Shown here: piece after piece, positions 40,787-49,610 of the stretch
Layout of the letters: each line of letters opens with the position of its first letter
How positions within the stretch are numbered: the stretch's first letter is position 1
Source of the DNA: Actinomadura opuntiae
GTDB lineage: Bacteria; Actinomycetota; Actinomycetes; Streptosporangiales; Streptosporangiaceae
Direction of reading: 5' to 3'
Length of the DNA: 64,000 nt
Assembly: GCF_030283205.1 (NCBI RefSeq)
Contig: NZ_JASNWF010000007.1
Location: 310,001-374,000, forward strand
Notes under the pieces: model-generated
What the model saw: the letters and a program-made list of their open reading frames with translations, nothing else
Databases searched by the model: none
What the model was told of the DNA's origin: nothing
Program-made: the position numbers and the translations under genes

Positions 40787-42151
40787 TCAGGCGACGATCA
40801 GCAGCGGATTCTGCAGCAGCTCGGCGAGGCGGGCGAGGAACTTCGCGGCGGTCGCGCCGTCGCAGGCGCGGTGGTCCACCGAGAGGGTCACCGCCATTCG
40901 CTTGCCCGGCACGACCTGCCCGTCGCGCACCACCGGCTCGTCGCGCACGGCGCCGACCGCGAGGATCGCCGCCTCCGGTGGGTTGATCACCGCGGAGAAC
41001 GAGTCGACCCCGAACATGCCGAGGTTGCTGACGCTGAACGTGCCGCCGCTCATCTCCCGCGCGGACAGCTTGCCGTCCCGCGCCCGCCCGGCCAGCTCGC
41101 GGGTCTCCGCGCCGATCTGCGAGACGCTCTTGCGGTCGGCGTCCTTCACGACCGGGACGACCAGGCCGTCCGCGACCGCGACCGCGACGCCCACGTTCAC
41201 CCGCTTGTGGAAGAGCAGGTTCTCCTCGGTGTAGGAGACGTTGACCTCCGGGTGCTCGCGCAGCGCCGTGGCCACCGCCTTGACGACCAGGTCGTTCACG
41301 CTGACCTTGGCCGGGGCGAGCGCCTCGTTGAGGGTGGCGCGGAAGGCCAGCAGCGCCTCGGCGTCCACCTCCCGGTTGAGGTAGAAGTGCGGCGCGTTCT
41401 GCTTGCTCTCGGTGAGCCGCCGCGCGGCGACCTTGCGGAACCGGTTCAGCGGGACGGCCTCGACGTCGGGGTCCTCGGCGGCCTGCTGCGGCTTCGCGGC
41501 GGCGGGCGCGGGCACCTGGGCCGGGGTCGGAGCGGCGGGCGCCTGGGCGGCGGGCGCGGCCGGGGCGCCGTTGCGGATCGCGGCCTCGATGTCGGCGCGG
41601 ACGATGCGCCCGCCCGGGCCGGAGCCGGTCAGCGTCGCCAGGTCGATGCCGTGGTCGCGGGCCAGCCGGCGCGCCAGCGGCGACGACGGCGGGCGGGACG
41701 CTCCGGGCCGGCGCCCGTCCGGCGCGGGAGCCGGGTGCGCCGCGGCCGGCGCGGCGGCCGCCGGTACGGGCTCGGGCGCCGGTTCCGGCTCGGGCGCCGG
41801 TTCCGGCTCGGCGACCTGTTCCGGCTCGGCGACCTGTTCCGGCTCGGCGACCTGTTCCGGCTCGGCGGCCGGAGCGGGGGCCTGCTCGGCGGCGGGCGCC
41901 TCGGGACGGGCGCCGCCCGCCGGGGCGACCACGGCGATCGGCGCGCCGATCGCGGCGGTCTCGCCCTCGCCGACGAGGATCTTCTCCAGCACGCCGGCCT
42001 CGTAGGCCTCGTACTCCATGACCGCCTTGTCGGTCTCGATGTCCACCAGGACGTCGCCGACCGCCACCTCGTCGCCCGGCTTCTTCTGCCAGGAGCTGAT
42101 GACGCCCTCCTCCATCGTGTCGGAGAGGCGCGGCATGAGGATCTCGGTCAT
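40787..42151 (-). CDS. Dihydrolipoamide acyltransferase (E2) of a 2-oxoacid dehydrogenase
   Basis: A 454-residue E2: one lipoyl domain (1-78, lipoyl-lysine K42 in ETDKAV), an Ala/Pro/Glu-rich linker with 18-bp tandem repeats, a peripheral-subunit-binding domain (about 155-192; SPLARRLARDHGIDLATLTGSGPGGRIVRADIE) and a catalytic domain with DHRACDG (H427, D431) near the C-terminus. Last gene of the E1alpha-E1beta-E2 unit; its ATG overlaps the E1beta stop by four bases. No E3 lipoamide dehydrogenase is encoded beside it. Confidence 0.92.
   Translation of the reverse strand: MTEILMPRLSDTMEEGVISSWQKKPGDEVAVGDVLVDIETDKAVMEYEAYEAGVLEKILVGEGETAAIGAPIAVVAPAGGARPEAPAAEQAPAPAAEPEQVAEPEQVAEPEQVAEPEPAPEPEPAPEPVPAAAAPAAAHPAPAPDGRRPGASRPPSSPLARRLARDHGIDLATLTGSGPGGRIVRADIEAAIRNGAPAAPAAQAPAAPTPAQVPAPAAAKPQQAAEDPDVEAVPLNRFRKVAARRLTESKQNAPHFYLNREVDAEALLAFRATLNEALAPAKVSVNDLVVKAVATALREHPEVNVSYTEENLLFHKRVNVGVAVAVADGLVVPVVKDADRKSVSQIGAETRELAGRARDGKLSAREMSGGTFSVSNLGMFGVDSFSAVINPPEAAILAVGAVRDEPVVRDGQVVPGKRMAVTLSVDHRACDGATAAKFLARLAELLQNPLLIVA
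41776..41870. repeat. 18-bp tandem repeats in the E2 linker
   Basis: Three near-identical 18-bp units encode EPEQVA three times, preceded by two or more units encoding EPEPAP. The repeats are in frame and lie between the lipoyl and subunit-binding domains, so copy number would change linker length without harming the domains. Confidence 0.8.
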
Positions 42152-43197
42152 GAGGTCGGCTCCAGCACGGTCGGCGGGGGTGTGGGGGTCGTCCCCCTCG
42201 GGATACGGCCGGTCGCGCGGAGCGTGGCGCGGACGGCGGTGAGCAGGGAGTCGGCGGACGGCAGCGCCGCCGTCTCCAGGGACTTGGCGTAGGGCAGCGG
42301 CACCTCGGCCATCGCGACGCGGCGGACCGGGGCGTCCAGCCAGTCGAAGGCGCCCTCCTGGATCGTCGCGGCGATCTCCGCGCCGATCCCGTAGGTCAGC
42401 CAGTCGTCCTCGGCGACCACGGCGCAGCCGGTCCTGCGGACCGACTCGACGATGGTGGCACGGTCCAGCGGGCGCAGGCTCCGCAGGTCGACGACCTCGG
42501 CGGACACGCCCTCGGCGGCGAGGGTCTCGGCGACCTCGGTGGCGACGCGCGCCATCCGCGAGTAGCCGATGATCGTGATGTCGGTGCCGGGACGGGTGAC
42601 GGCGGCGCGGCCGATCTCGGCCGGTTCGATCTCCTCGACCGGGGCCGGCAGCTCGCCCCTGGTGTTGTAGAGGGCGAGGTTCTCCAGGAACAGCACCGGG
42701 TCGTCGTCGCGGATCGCGGCCTTCAGCATCGCCGACGCCTCGGCGGGCGTGCTCGGCGCGACGACCTTGAGGCCGGGGATGAACGAGTAGAACAGCTCGA
42801 CGTTCTGCGAGTGGGTGGCGCCGAGCTGCTGGCCGCCGCCGCCCGGGGTGCGGATCACCATCGGCACGCTGGCCTGGCCGCCGAACATGCCGTAGATCTT
42901 GGCGGCGTGGTTGACGATCTGGTCCAGCGCGAGCAGCGAGAAGTTGATCGTCATGATCTCCACGACGGGGCGCAGGCCGAGCATCGCGGCGCCGATCGCG
43001 GCGCCGACGAAGCCCTCCTCGGCGATCGGGGTGTCGCGGACGCGCTTGGGCCCGAACTCCGTGAGCAGCCCCTCGGTGATCTTGTACGAGCCCTCGAAGA
43101 GCCCGATCTCCTCGCCCATCAGGAAGACGTTCTCGTCGCGGAGCATCTCCGCGCGCAGCGTGTCCCGGAGCGCCTGGCGGTAGGTGACGGGTGCCAT
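42148..43197 (-). CDS. 2-oxoacid dehydrogenase E1 component, beta subunit
   Basis: A 349-residue transketolase-like subunit (MAPVTYRQALRDTLRAEMLRDENVFLMGEEIGLFEGSYKITEGLL; RTPGGGGQQLGATHSQ; a transketolase C-terminal half from about 215). The pattern is that of pyruvate dehydrogenase beta. It pairs with E1 alpha as an alpha2beta2 heterotetramer. The last 20 residues come from a GGGGG-TCGT-CCCCC hairpin region, probably a late addition. Ribosome site GAGGAG before the ATG. Confidence 0.92.
   Translation of the reverse strand: MAPVTYRQALRDTLRAEMLRDENVFLMGEEIGLFEGSYKITEGLLTEFGPKRVRDTPIAEEGFVGAAIGAAMLGLRPVVEIMTINFSLLALDQIVNHAAKIYGMFGGQASVPMVIRTPGGGGQQLGATHSQNVELFYSFIPGLKVVAPSTPAEASAMLKAAIRDDDPVLFLENLALYNTRGELPAPVEEIEPAEIGRAAVTRPGTDITIIGYSRMARVATEVAETLAAEGVSAEVVDLRSLRPLDRATIVESVRRTGCAVVAEDDWLTYGIGAEIAATIQEGAFDWLDAPVRRVAMAEVPLPYAKSLETAALPSADSLLTAVRATLRATGRIPRGTTPTPPPTVLEPTS
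42184..42197. repeat. GGGGG-TCGT-CCCCC hairpin at the end of the E1 beta gene
   Basis: A 5-bp stem with loop TCGT, same form as the element at 6456-6471 and similar to that at 4190-4207. It lies in the last codons (RGTTPTPPP) of the E1 beta gene. Confidence 0.6.
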
Positions 43198-43208
43198 GGA
43201 ACTGCTCC

Positions 43209-44366
43209 TCAGGAACTGAACACGGGGTCGGCGGGCAGGCGGCGCAGCTCGCCCGGGACCGGGGTGGCGTAGGTGTAGTCGAACAGCGTGGAGACCTCGG
43301 GCGCGGGGCTCTCGTCGGCGAACGCGGCGGCGGCGTCGATCTCGGCGGTGACCTCGGCGTCGAGGCGGTCGCGCTCGTCGTGCGACAGGATCCCGGCCTC
43401 CTCCAGCTCCAGCGCCATCCGGGCGAGGGGGTCGGCGGCCTTCAGGGCCTCCTTCTCCTCCTTGGACCGGTAGCGGGCCGGGTCGACGACCGAGTGGCCC
43501 TTGAGCCGGGGGCTCGTGGTCTCCAGCAGGTACGGCTTGCTCTCGGCGCGGGCGCGCTCGACGGCGTGGCGCGCGGCGTCCCGCACGGCCACCACGTCGG
43601 TGCCGTCCACCCGGACGCTCTCCATTCGGTAGGCGGCGCCGCGCCGGTACAGCTCGGGCTCGGCGGCCGAGTGCTCCACGGTGGTGCCCATGCCCAGACC
43701 GTTGTTGATCACCACGAAGACGACCGGGAGGTCCCAGAGGCCCGCGATGTTCAGCGACTCGTGGAAGGCGCCGATCGCGGTGGTGCCGTCGCCCATGTGG
43801 CACATGACGACCTCGTCGCCGCCCTTGTAGGAGACGGCGAGGGCGGCGCCGGCGGCGAGGGGGACCTGGCCGCCGACGATGCCGTACCCGCCGAGCAGCC
43901 GCGCCTCGGCGTCGAACAGGTGCATGGACCCGCCCCAGCCCTTGGACACGCCGGTGGAGCGCCCGTACAGCTCGGCCATCACGCGCTCGGCGGAGATGCC
44001 CTTGGCGAGGGCGTAGCCGTGCTCGCGGTAGTTGGTGAACAGGTAGTCGGTGGGGCGCAGCGCGGTCATCAGGCCGACGACGGTCGCCTCCTCGCCGAGG
44101 TTCAGGTGGCAGTACCCGCCGATCTTCGCCTCGGTGTAGGCGCGGGCGGCCCGCTCCTCGAAGCGCCGGATCAGCAGCATCTGCCGGTAGTAGCCGACCA
44201 GCGTCTCGGGCTCGTCCGCGGGGACGCCGGGCGCCGTGCCGTTCACCGTGCGCGCGGCGCCGCCTCCGGCCGGAGCGGCCGCCGGCCCGGAGGCCTTGGT
44301 GCCGCGCGCTCTCCGGGTCGTGCGGGCCGGAGCGGCCTTGGTAGCCGACCGTGTGGTCTCAGCCAT
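43209..44366 (-). CDS. 2-oxoacid dehydrogenase E1 component, alpha subunit
   Basis: A 385-residue thiamine-diphosphate enzyme. After a 55-residue Ala/Arg/Thr-rich, basic N-terminal extension comes the E1 alpha fold with the TPP motif MGDGTTAIGAFHESLNIAGLWDLPVVFVVINN (GDG 192-194, NN 221-222). The SHD-like HSVVDPARYR loop with phosphorylation-type residues follows. The pattern fits pyruvate dehydrogenase; acetoin or branched-chain substrates are less likely but not excluded. The operon is read away from a divergent GntR regulator with a strong palindrome between. Confidence 0.92.
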   Translation of the reverse strand: MAETTRSATKAAPARTTRRARGTKASGPAAAPAGGGAARTVNGTAPGVPADEPETLVGYYRQMLLIRRFEERAARAYTEAKIGGYCHLNLGEEATVVGLMTALRPTDYLFTNYREHGYALAKGISAERVMAELYGRSTGVSKGWGGSMHLFDAEARLLGGYGIVGGQVPLAAGAALAVSYKGGDEVVMCHMGDGTTAIGAFHESLNIAGLWDLPVVFVVINNGLGMGTTVEHSAAEPELYRRGAAYRMESVRVDGTDVVAVRDAARHAVERARAESKPYLLETTSPRLKGHSVVDPARYRSKEEKEALKAADPLARMALELEEAGILSHDERDRLDAEVTAEIDAAAAFADESPAPEVSTLFDYTYATPVPGELRRLPADPVFSS

Positions 44367-44423
44367 CGGCGACCTTCCTTAGTCCGGGGGAACGCCGTAG
44401 GATCGCCACGACGCTCACCGATC

Positions 44424-44439
44424 ATCATTGATCAATGAT
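44424..44439. promoter_or_regulatory. FadR/GntR-type operator ATCATTGATCAATGAT
   Basis: A perfect 16-bp palindrome between E1 alpha and the divergent GntR gene, flanked by extra GATCAT half sites at 44420 and 44441. Its central position suggests that the regulator at 44511 controls both directions. Confidence 0.7.
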
Positions 44440-44496
44440 CGATCATATTCGAGTCTATCCGGTCGGGCGTCAAGACTCACTTACCGTCGCCCCGTC

Positions 44497-44502
44497 TAAT
44501 AT
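44497..44502 (+). promoter_or_regulatory. -10 element TAATAT for a leaderless GntR mRNA
   Basis: TAATAT lies eight bases before GTG 44511, and no ribosome-binding site is present. Confidence 0.6.
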
Positions 44503-44510
44503 TGGCTCCC

Positions 44511-45167
44511 GTGAACACGCCCGTCCCCGCCCAGCTGCTGCGCACCGGGCTCGCCGACCAGATCCGCGAGTTCATCGTGGAGGGCATCAGCTCCGGGCGG
44601 TGGGAGCCGGGCGAGCGCATCGTCGAGCGGCGCATCGCCACCGAGCTCGGCGTCAGCCAGGGGCCGGTGCGCGAGGCGCTGCGGCAGCTGGAGGCGCAGC
44701 GGCTGATCGAGTCGCTGCCGAACCGGGGCGCCCGCGTCCGGGACTTCACCGAGCAGGACCTCGCCGAGATCTTCCCCGTCCGCGCCGGGCTGGAGCGCAC
44801 CGCCGCCGAGCTCGGCATGGCCCGCATCGCCGGCTGCCTGGACGCGCTGGAGCAGCGCAACCGGCAGCTCGGCGAGGCGGCGCGGGAGGGCGACCTGCAC
44901 GAGCAGATGCGGCTCAGCATCGCCTTCCACCGCGAGATCGTCGAGGCGGCCGGCAACCGGCTGCTGTTCTCGGTGTGGGAGGGCCTCGGCATCGAGCTGT
45001 GGACGACGCTGTCGCTGCGGCTGCACCACACCGAGATCTACTCCAAGTCGGCCGAGCACGCCGAGCTGATCGAGGCGTTCCGCCGCCGCGACCCGCAGGC
45101 CCCCCAGCTGCTGCACGACCACGTCATGAACTACGCGCCGCAGGCGCCGAAGGAGGCCGCGCCGTGA
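44511..45167 (+). CDS. GntR family regulator, FadR subfamily (FCD domain)
   Basis: A 218-residue protein with an N-terminal winged HTH (LADQIREFIVEGISSGRWEPGERIVERRIATELGVSQGPVREALRQLEAQRLIESLPNRGARV) and a C-terminal FCD domain with metal-binding histidines (FHREIV, HAELIEAF). Divergent from the E1-E2 operon with a palindrome between, so it probably represses or activates that operon in response to an organic acid. Leaderless GTG start. Confidence 0.88.
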   Translation: MNTPVPAQLLRTGLADQIREFIVEGISSGRWEPGERIVERRIATELGVSQGPVREALRQLEAQRLIESLPNRGARVRDFTEQDLAEIFPVRAGLERTAAELGMARIAGCLDALEQRNRQLGEAAREGDLHEQMRLSIAFHREIVEAAGNRLLFSVWEGLGIELWTTLSLRLHHTEIYSKSAEHAELIEAFRRRDPQAPQLLHDHVMNYAPQAPKEAAP

Positions 45168-45186
45168 GCCGCCCGGACGGGGCCCC

Positions 45187-45882
45187 TCACCCCTGCTCGC
45201 GGTAGGCCTTGGTGAGCTGCGCCTCCGCGTCGTCGAGGTAGGAGCGCAGTTCGGCCTCGGCTCCCTCGGTGTCGCCCCGTTCCAGCAGGTCGTAGAGCCG
45301 CCGGTTGCGGGCGAGGTAGGGCTCGTGGAACTCGCGGGGCGAGCCCATCTCGTGGAAGACCAGGCGCATCTCGGCGAGCAGGTGCCGCGTCATCTCGTCC
45401 ACCCGGGGGCTGCCGACCAGCGCGGCGAGCGCCTGGTGGAAGCGGATGTCGGCGGTGCCGACCTGCTCCCAGCAGTGGTCGGCGGCGGCGCGCTCGCCGT
45501 CGGTCACGGCGGCCTCCACGCGGGCGAGCGCCCCGGGCGGGGCGGACGGCGCGCACCGCACGCCCTCGCACTCCAGGATCCGGCGGACGCGGTACAGGTC
45601 GGCGAGGCCGTCGGCGGTGACGCGGCGGACGAACACGCCGCGGTTGAACTCGTGCACCAGCAGCCGCTCGTTGATCAGCAGCCGGAACGCCTCGCGGATG
45701 GTGTTGCGCGAGACCTTGGCGGCGCGGCCGAGGTCCTCCTCGGGGATGCGCTGGCCGGGGACGAGGCGCCCGTCGGTGATCTGCTCGCGCAGCAGGTGGG
45801 CGACGCGGTCGGCGGTGCTGTGCCGGCCGATGTCGTCGCGGGCCGCCGCGATGGTGTCCAGCCACGACTCCTGCGCCGGCAT
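45187..45882 (-). CDS. GntR family regulator, FadR subfamily (second copy)
   Basis: A 231-residue GntR/FCD protein (DRVAHLLREQITDGRLVPGQRIPEEDLGRAAKVSRNTIREAFRLLINERLLVHEFNRGVFVRRV; FCD with FHQALAAL and HEPYLARNRRL). It is divergent from the NRAMP-type gene and the pxp-like operon and takes the place of the IclR-type KipR of Bacillus subtilis. It lies tail to tail with the first GntR gene. Confidence 0.88.
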   Translation of the reverse strand: MPAQESWLDTIAAARDDIGRHSTADRVAHLLREQITDGRLVPGQRIPEEDLGRAAKVSRNTIREAFRLLINERLLVHEFNRGVFVRRVTADGLADLYRVRRILECEGVRCAPSAPPGALARVEAAVTDGERAAADHCWEQVGTADIRFHQALAALVGSPRVDEMTRHLLAEMRLVFHEMGSPREFHEPYLARNRRLYDLLERGDTEGAEAELRSYLDDAEAQLTKAYREQG

Positions 45883-45970
45883 CGGCCCGCCTCCCCGCCG
45901 GGCGCGCGGCGCCGCCGGGCCGCGCGCGGAACTTGTGCGACCCCCACCGTATCCCCTTCCGCGTAGAAAT

Positions 45971-46006
45971 CATCAACAAGGGGATTGATGGATTGTTGAA
46001 CAATCC
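45971..46006. promoter_or_regulatory. GntR-type operators before the NRAMP/pxp operon
   Basis: GGATTGTTGAACAATCC (45990-46006) is a perfect 8+1+8 palindrome, and CATCAA...TTGATG (45971-45990) forms a second, looser inverted repeat just upstream. A -10-like TACGCT follows at 46008-46013. Likely bound by the divergent GntR regulator. Confidence 0.7.
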
Positions 46007-46046
46007 TTACGCTGTCGGAAAGCCCGACACCCCGGAAGGGGCAGCC

Positions 46047-47279
46047 ATGACGGAAACCGCCCTCGACCAGACCCCGGCCCCGCCCGCCTCCTCCTCGTCC
46101 CGCCGCGGCGCCCTCCTCGGCGCCATGTTCCTGATGGCCACCAGCGCCATCGGCCCCGGGTTCATCACCCAGACCACCTCGTTCACCGCCAAGCTCGGTG
46201 CCGCGATGGCGTTCGCGATCCTGGTCTCGGTGCTGGTGGACATCGCCATCCAGCTGAACGTGTGGCGGATCGTCGGCGTCTCCGGCCGGCGCGCCCAGGA
46301 CCTCGGCAACTCGGTGGTGCCCGGCGGCGGCTACGCGCTGGCCGCCCTGGACGTCTTCGGCGGCCTGGTGTTCAACATCGGCAACGTGGCCGGCTGCGCG
46401 CTCGGGCTGAACGCGCTGCTCGGCCTGGACGTCAAGCTCGGCGGCGCGCTGTCCGCGCTGGTGGCGATCGCGGTCTTCCTGATCCGGCGGGCCGGCGTCG
46501 CGATGGACCGGATCGTGGTGGTGCTCGGCGCCGTCATGATCGTCATGACGCTGTACGTCGCGGTGAAGTCCGGGCCGCCGCTCGGCGACGCGCTGCGCCA
46601 GACCGTCGCGCCCGAGCAGGTCGACTTCCTGGTCATCACGACGCTGATCGGCGGGACCGTCGGCGGCTACATCACCTACGCGGGCGCGCACCGCATGATC
46701 GAGTCCGGGCTCACCGGGCCGGACAACGTCCGGGAGATCAACCGCAGCGCGATCACCGGCATCATCGTCACCGGCGTCATGCGGGTGCTGCTGTTCCTCG
46801 CCGTGCTCGGCGTCGTCGCCGGCGGCGTCACCCTCGCCAAGGACAACCCGGCGCCGTCGGCCTTCCAGCACGCCGCCGGGGAGACCGGCCTGCGGGTGTT
46901 CGGCCTGATCATGTGGTCGGCCGCGATCACCTCGGTGATCGGCGCGTCCTACACCTCGGTGTCGTTCCTGGTGTCGTTCTCCGGCTGGATCGAGCGGAAC
47001 CGCAACCGGCTCGTCGTCGCGTTCATCGTGGTGTCCACCGCGATCTACCTGGCGATGGGGACGACCCCCGCCAAGCTGCTGATCCTCGCCGGCGCCCTCA
47101 ACGGGCTGATCCTGCCGTTCGGGCTGGCGGTGCTGCTGTGGGTCGCGGCACGCCGCCGCGACCTGCTCGGCGGCTACCGCTACCCGGCCTGGCTGCTCGC
47201 GCTCGGCGTGGCGGCCTGGCTGCTCTCGCTCTACCTCGGATGGAACTCCCTGACCGGCATCAAGGACCTCTGGAACTGA
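46047..47279 (+). CDS. NRAMP-family transporter, YcsG-like
   Basis: A 410-residue protein with about 11 membrane helices. The first helix carries SAIGPGFITQTTSFT in the place of the metal-binding DPGN of true NRAMP proteins, so a divalent metal is unlikely to be the substrate. The gene order (YcsG, PxpB/KipI, PxpC/KipA, YcsI) matches the Bacillus subtilis kip operon, and uptake of 5-oxoproline or a related acid is plausible by inference. GGAAGGGG lies six bases before the ATG. Confidence 0.82.
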   Translation: MTETALDQTPAPPASSSSRRGALLGAMFLMATSAIGPGFITQTTSFTAKLGAAMAFAILVSVLVDIAIQLNVWRIVGVSGRRAQDLGNSVVPGGGYALAALDVFGGLVFNIGNVAGCALGLNALLGLDVKLGGALSALVAIAVFLIRRAGVAMDRIVVVLGAVMIVMTLYVAVKSGPPLGDALRQTVAPEQVDFLVITTLIGGTVGGYITYAGAHRMIESGLTGPDNVREINRSAITGIIVTGVMRVLLFLAVLGVVAGGVTLAKDNPAPSAFQHAAGETGLRVFGLIMWSAAITSVIGASYTSVSFLVSFSGWIERNRNRLVVAFIVVSTAIYLAMGTTPAKLLILAGALNGLILPFGLAVLLWVAARRRDLLGGYRYPAWLLALGVAAWLLSLYLGWNSLTGIKDLWN

Positions 47280-47280
47280 G

Positions 47281-47901
47281 ATGGGGGAGGGGATGCGGAT
47301 CCTGCCGGACGGCGACCGGGCCGTCCTCGTCGAACTGCCCGGCCTGGAGGTGATGCTCGGCCTGTACGCGGCGCTCACGCAGGACCCGCCGCGCGGCGTC
47401 GCCGACGTCGTCCCGGCGGCCCGCACCCTGACCCTGCTGCTCGACCCGTCCGCCGACCCCGCCGAGGTCGCCGCCGCCGTGCGCGGCGCGCGGCCCGGCG
47501 CGGCGGCCGGGACCGCGGAGACCGTCGAGGTCCCCGTCGTCTACGACGGCCCGGACCTCGCCGAGGCCGCCGCGCTCACCGGCCTCACCCCGGACGGGGT
47601 CGTCGCCGCGCACACCGGCACGCCGTGGCGGGTCGCGTTCACCGGGTTCGCGCCCGGCTTCGGCTACCTGGAGGGCGGGGACCCGCGGCTGGACGTCCCG
47701 CGCCGCGGCACGCCGCGCGTCCGGGTCCCGGCCGGCGCGGTCGGGCTGGCGGGCCGCTTCAGCGGCGTCTACCCGGTCGAGTCGCCGGGAGGCTGGCGGC
47801 TCATAGGGCGAACGGAGGCCGTCCTATGGGACCTGGACCGCGACCCGCCCGCCCTGTTCCGACCCGGGGCGAAAGTTCGTTTCGTCCGGAGGGAACCATG
47901 A
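47281..47901 (+). CDS. pxpB: 5-oxoprolinase subunit PxpB (KipI-like)
   Basis: A 206-residue protein of the allophanate hydrolase subunit 1 / KipI family ([58 protein letters not shown], about 117-160). PxpA, PxpB and PxpC together hydrolyse 5-oxo-L-proline to glutamate with ATP. One base separates the ATG from the upstream stop; ATG 47293 is an alternative start. The stop overlaps the pxpC ATG. Confidence 0.9.
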   Translation: MGEGMRILPDGDRAVLVELPGLEVMLGLYAALTQDPPRGVADVVPAARTLTLLLDPSADPAEVAAAVRGARPGAAAGTAETVEVPVVYDGPDLAEAAALTGLTPDGVVAAHTGTPWRVAFTGFAPGFGYLEGGDPRLDVPRRGTPRVRVPAGAVGLAGRFSGVYPVESPGGWRLIGRTEAVLWDLDRDPPALFRPGAKVRFVRREP

Positions 47902-48803
47902 AGCGGGGCCTGGACGTTCTGCAATCAGGACTCCTGGCAACCGTTCAGGATCTGGGACGTCCGGGTCACGCGGCGCTCGGCGTGGGGGTGGCGGGCGCCG
48001 CGGACCCGGATTCGTTCCGGCTCGCGAACCGCGCGGTCGGCAATCCGGAGAGCGCCGCCGCGATCGAGGTCACCTTCGGCGGGCTGCGCGTCCGGTCCCG
48101 CGGGGGAGTGTTCGCGGCCCTGACCGGAGCGCCCGCGCCCCTCACCGTCGACGGCCGGGCCGTCGCCCCCTACTCGGTCTTCCACGTGCCCGACGGCGCC
48201 GAACTGCGGATGGGCACGCCTGCCGCCGGCCTGCGCAGCTACCTGGCGGTGCGCGGCGGGATCGCGGTCCCGCCCGTCCTCGGCTCCCGCTCCACCGACA
48301 CGCTGTCCGGGCTCGGCCCGCCGCCGCTCAAGGCCGGCGACGTGCTGCCGGTCGGCCCGCCGCCGCGCGCGAACCCGCTGCTGGACGTGCTGCCGGTCGC
48401 GCCGCCGCCCGCGTCCGGCATCGAGCTGCGCGCGATCCCCGGCCCCCGCGCCGACTGGCTGGTCCCCGGCGCCCTGGACGCCCTGTTCGGCGCGCCCTAC
48501 GAGGTGACCAGCGAGATCGACCGGGTCGGCATGCGGCTCGACGGCCCGCGCCTGGAGCACGCCGGACGCGGCGAGCTGCCCAGCGAGGGCACCGTCACCG
48601 GCGCGGTGCAGGTCCCGCCGTCCGGGCTCCCCGTGCTGTTCCTCGCCGACCATCCGGTGACCGGCGGCTACCCGGTCATCGCGGTGGTCGTCTCCGCCGA
48701 CATCGGGCGCGCCGCGCAGGCGCGCCCCGGGCAGCGGCTGCGGTTCCGCCCGCATCCGGCCCCCGCCCTCGCAGGACCGCACTCCACCCAGGAGGGAACG
48801 TGA
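47898..48803 (+). CDS. pxpC: 5-oxoprolinase subunit PxpC (KipA-like)
   Basis: A 301-residue biotin-dependent-carboxyltransferase-fold (AHS2) protein: [55 protein letters not shown], and [34 protein letters not shown] are family hallmarks. It forms a complex with PxpB. Overlaps pxpB and the DUF1445 gene by four bases each. Confidence 0.92.
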   Translation: MKRGLDVLQSGLLATVQDLGRPGHAALGVGVAGAADPDSFRLANRAVGNPESAAAIEVTFGGLRVRSRGGVFAALTGAPAPLTVDGRAVAPYSVFHVPDGAELRMGTPAAGLRSYLAVRGGIAVPPVLGSRSTDTLSGLGPPPLKAGDVLPVGPPPRANPLLDVLPVAPPPASGIELRAIPGPRADWLVPGALDALFGAPYEVTSEIDRVGMRLDGPRLEHAGRGELPSEGTVTGAVQVPPSGLPVLFLADHPVTGGYPVIAVVVSADIGRAAQARPGQRLRFRPHPAPALAGPHSTQEGT

Positions 48804-49591
48804 CGAACCCGATCGACCCGGGCGCGCTGTCCCCGGACCAGGCCAGGGCGCTGTTCCGCGCCGGGCTGCGCGTCCCCACGGCCGGCTGGTGCTCGGGCTG
48901 GACGCAGGCGAACCTCATCGCCGTCCCCCGCGACCAGGCCTACGACCTGCTGCTGTTCGCGCAGCGCAACCCCAAGCCGTGCCCGGTGCTGGACGTCACC
49001 GAACCGGGCGAGGTGTCGGCGTCGCTGTTCGCCGGCGACCTGCGCACCGACCTGCCCGGCTACCTCCTCTACGAGCACGGCGAACCGGTCGCCGAGGTGT
49101 CCGACGTGACCGCACACTGGCGCGACGACCTGGTCTGCTTCCTCATCGGATGCAGCTTCACCTTCGAGGACGCGCTGCGCGAGGCCGGCGTCCCCGTCCG
49201 GCACATCGAGCAGAACACCAACGTCCCGATGTACCGGACGAACCGGATGTGCCGCCGCGCGGGCGAGTTCGGCGGCCCGCTGGTGGTCTCGATGCGGCCC
49301 GTCCCCGCCGCGCAGGTCGCCGACGCCGTCCGGGTCACCGCGCGGTACCCGTCCGTGCACGGCGCGCCCGTGCACGTCGGCGACCCGGTGGAGCTCGGCA
49401 TCGACGACCTGGACGCGCCCGACTTCGGCGACCCGGTCGAGGTCCGGGTGGACGAGATCCCGGTGTTCTGGGCGTGCGGGGTGACGCCGCAGGCCGCGGT
49501 CATGGCGTCCCGTCCCAAGCTGGCGATCGGCCACGCGCCGGGGCACATGGCGATCACCGACGTCCGCGACACCCGGTACCTCGTGCCCTGA
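48800..49591 (+). CDS. DUF1445 D-glutamate cyclase-like hydro-lyase (YcsI)
   Basis: A 263-residue DUF1445 protein ([102 protein letters not shown]). In mammals the homologous domain of DGLUCY turns D-glutamate into 5-oxo-D-proline, which fits an operon with 5-oxoprolinase subunits. GTG start after GGAGGGAAC, overlapping the pxpC stop. Last gene of the operon; no pxpA (YcsF) is found in the window. Confidence 0.88.
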   Translation: MTNPIDPGALSPDQARALFRAGLRVPTAGWCSGWTQANLIAVPRDQAYDLLLFAQRNPKPCPVLDVTEPGEVSASLFAGDLRTDLPGYLLYEHGEPVAEVSDVTAHWRDDLVCFLIGCSFTFEDALREAGVPVRHIEQNTNVPMYRTNRMCRRAGEFGGPLVVSMRPVPAAQVADAVRVTARYPSVHGAPVHVGDPVELGIDDLDAPDFGDPVEVRVDEIPVFWACGVTPQAAVMASRPKLAIGHAPGHMAITDVRDTRYLVP

Positions 49592-49610
49592 GTCGGCATA
49601 GGCTGCCCCC

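Noticed and set aside
46047..47279. Manganese/iron NRAMP transporter
   Set aside because: The metal-binding DPGN motif is replaced by GPGFIT and the context is 5-oxoproline metabolism.
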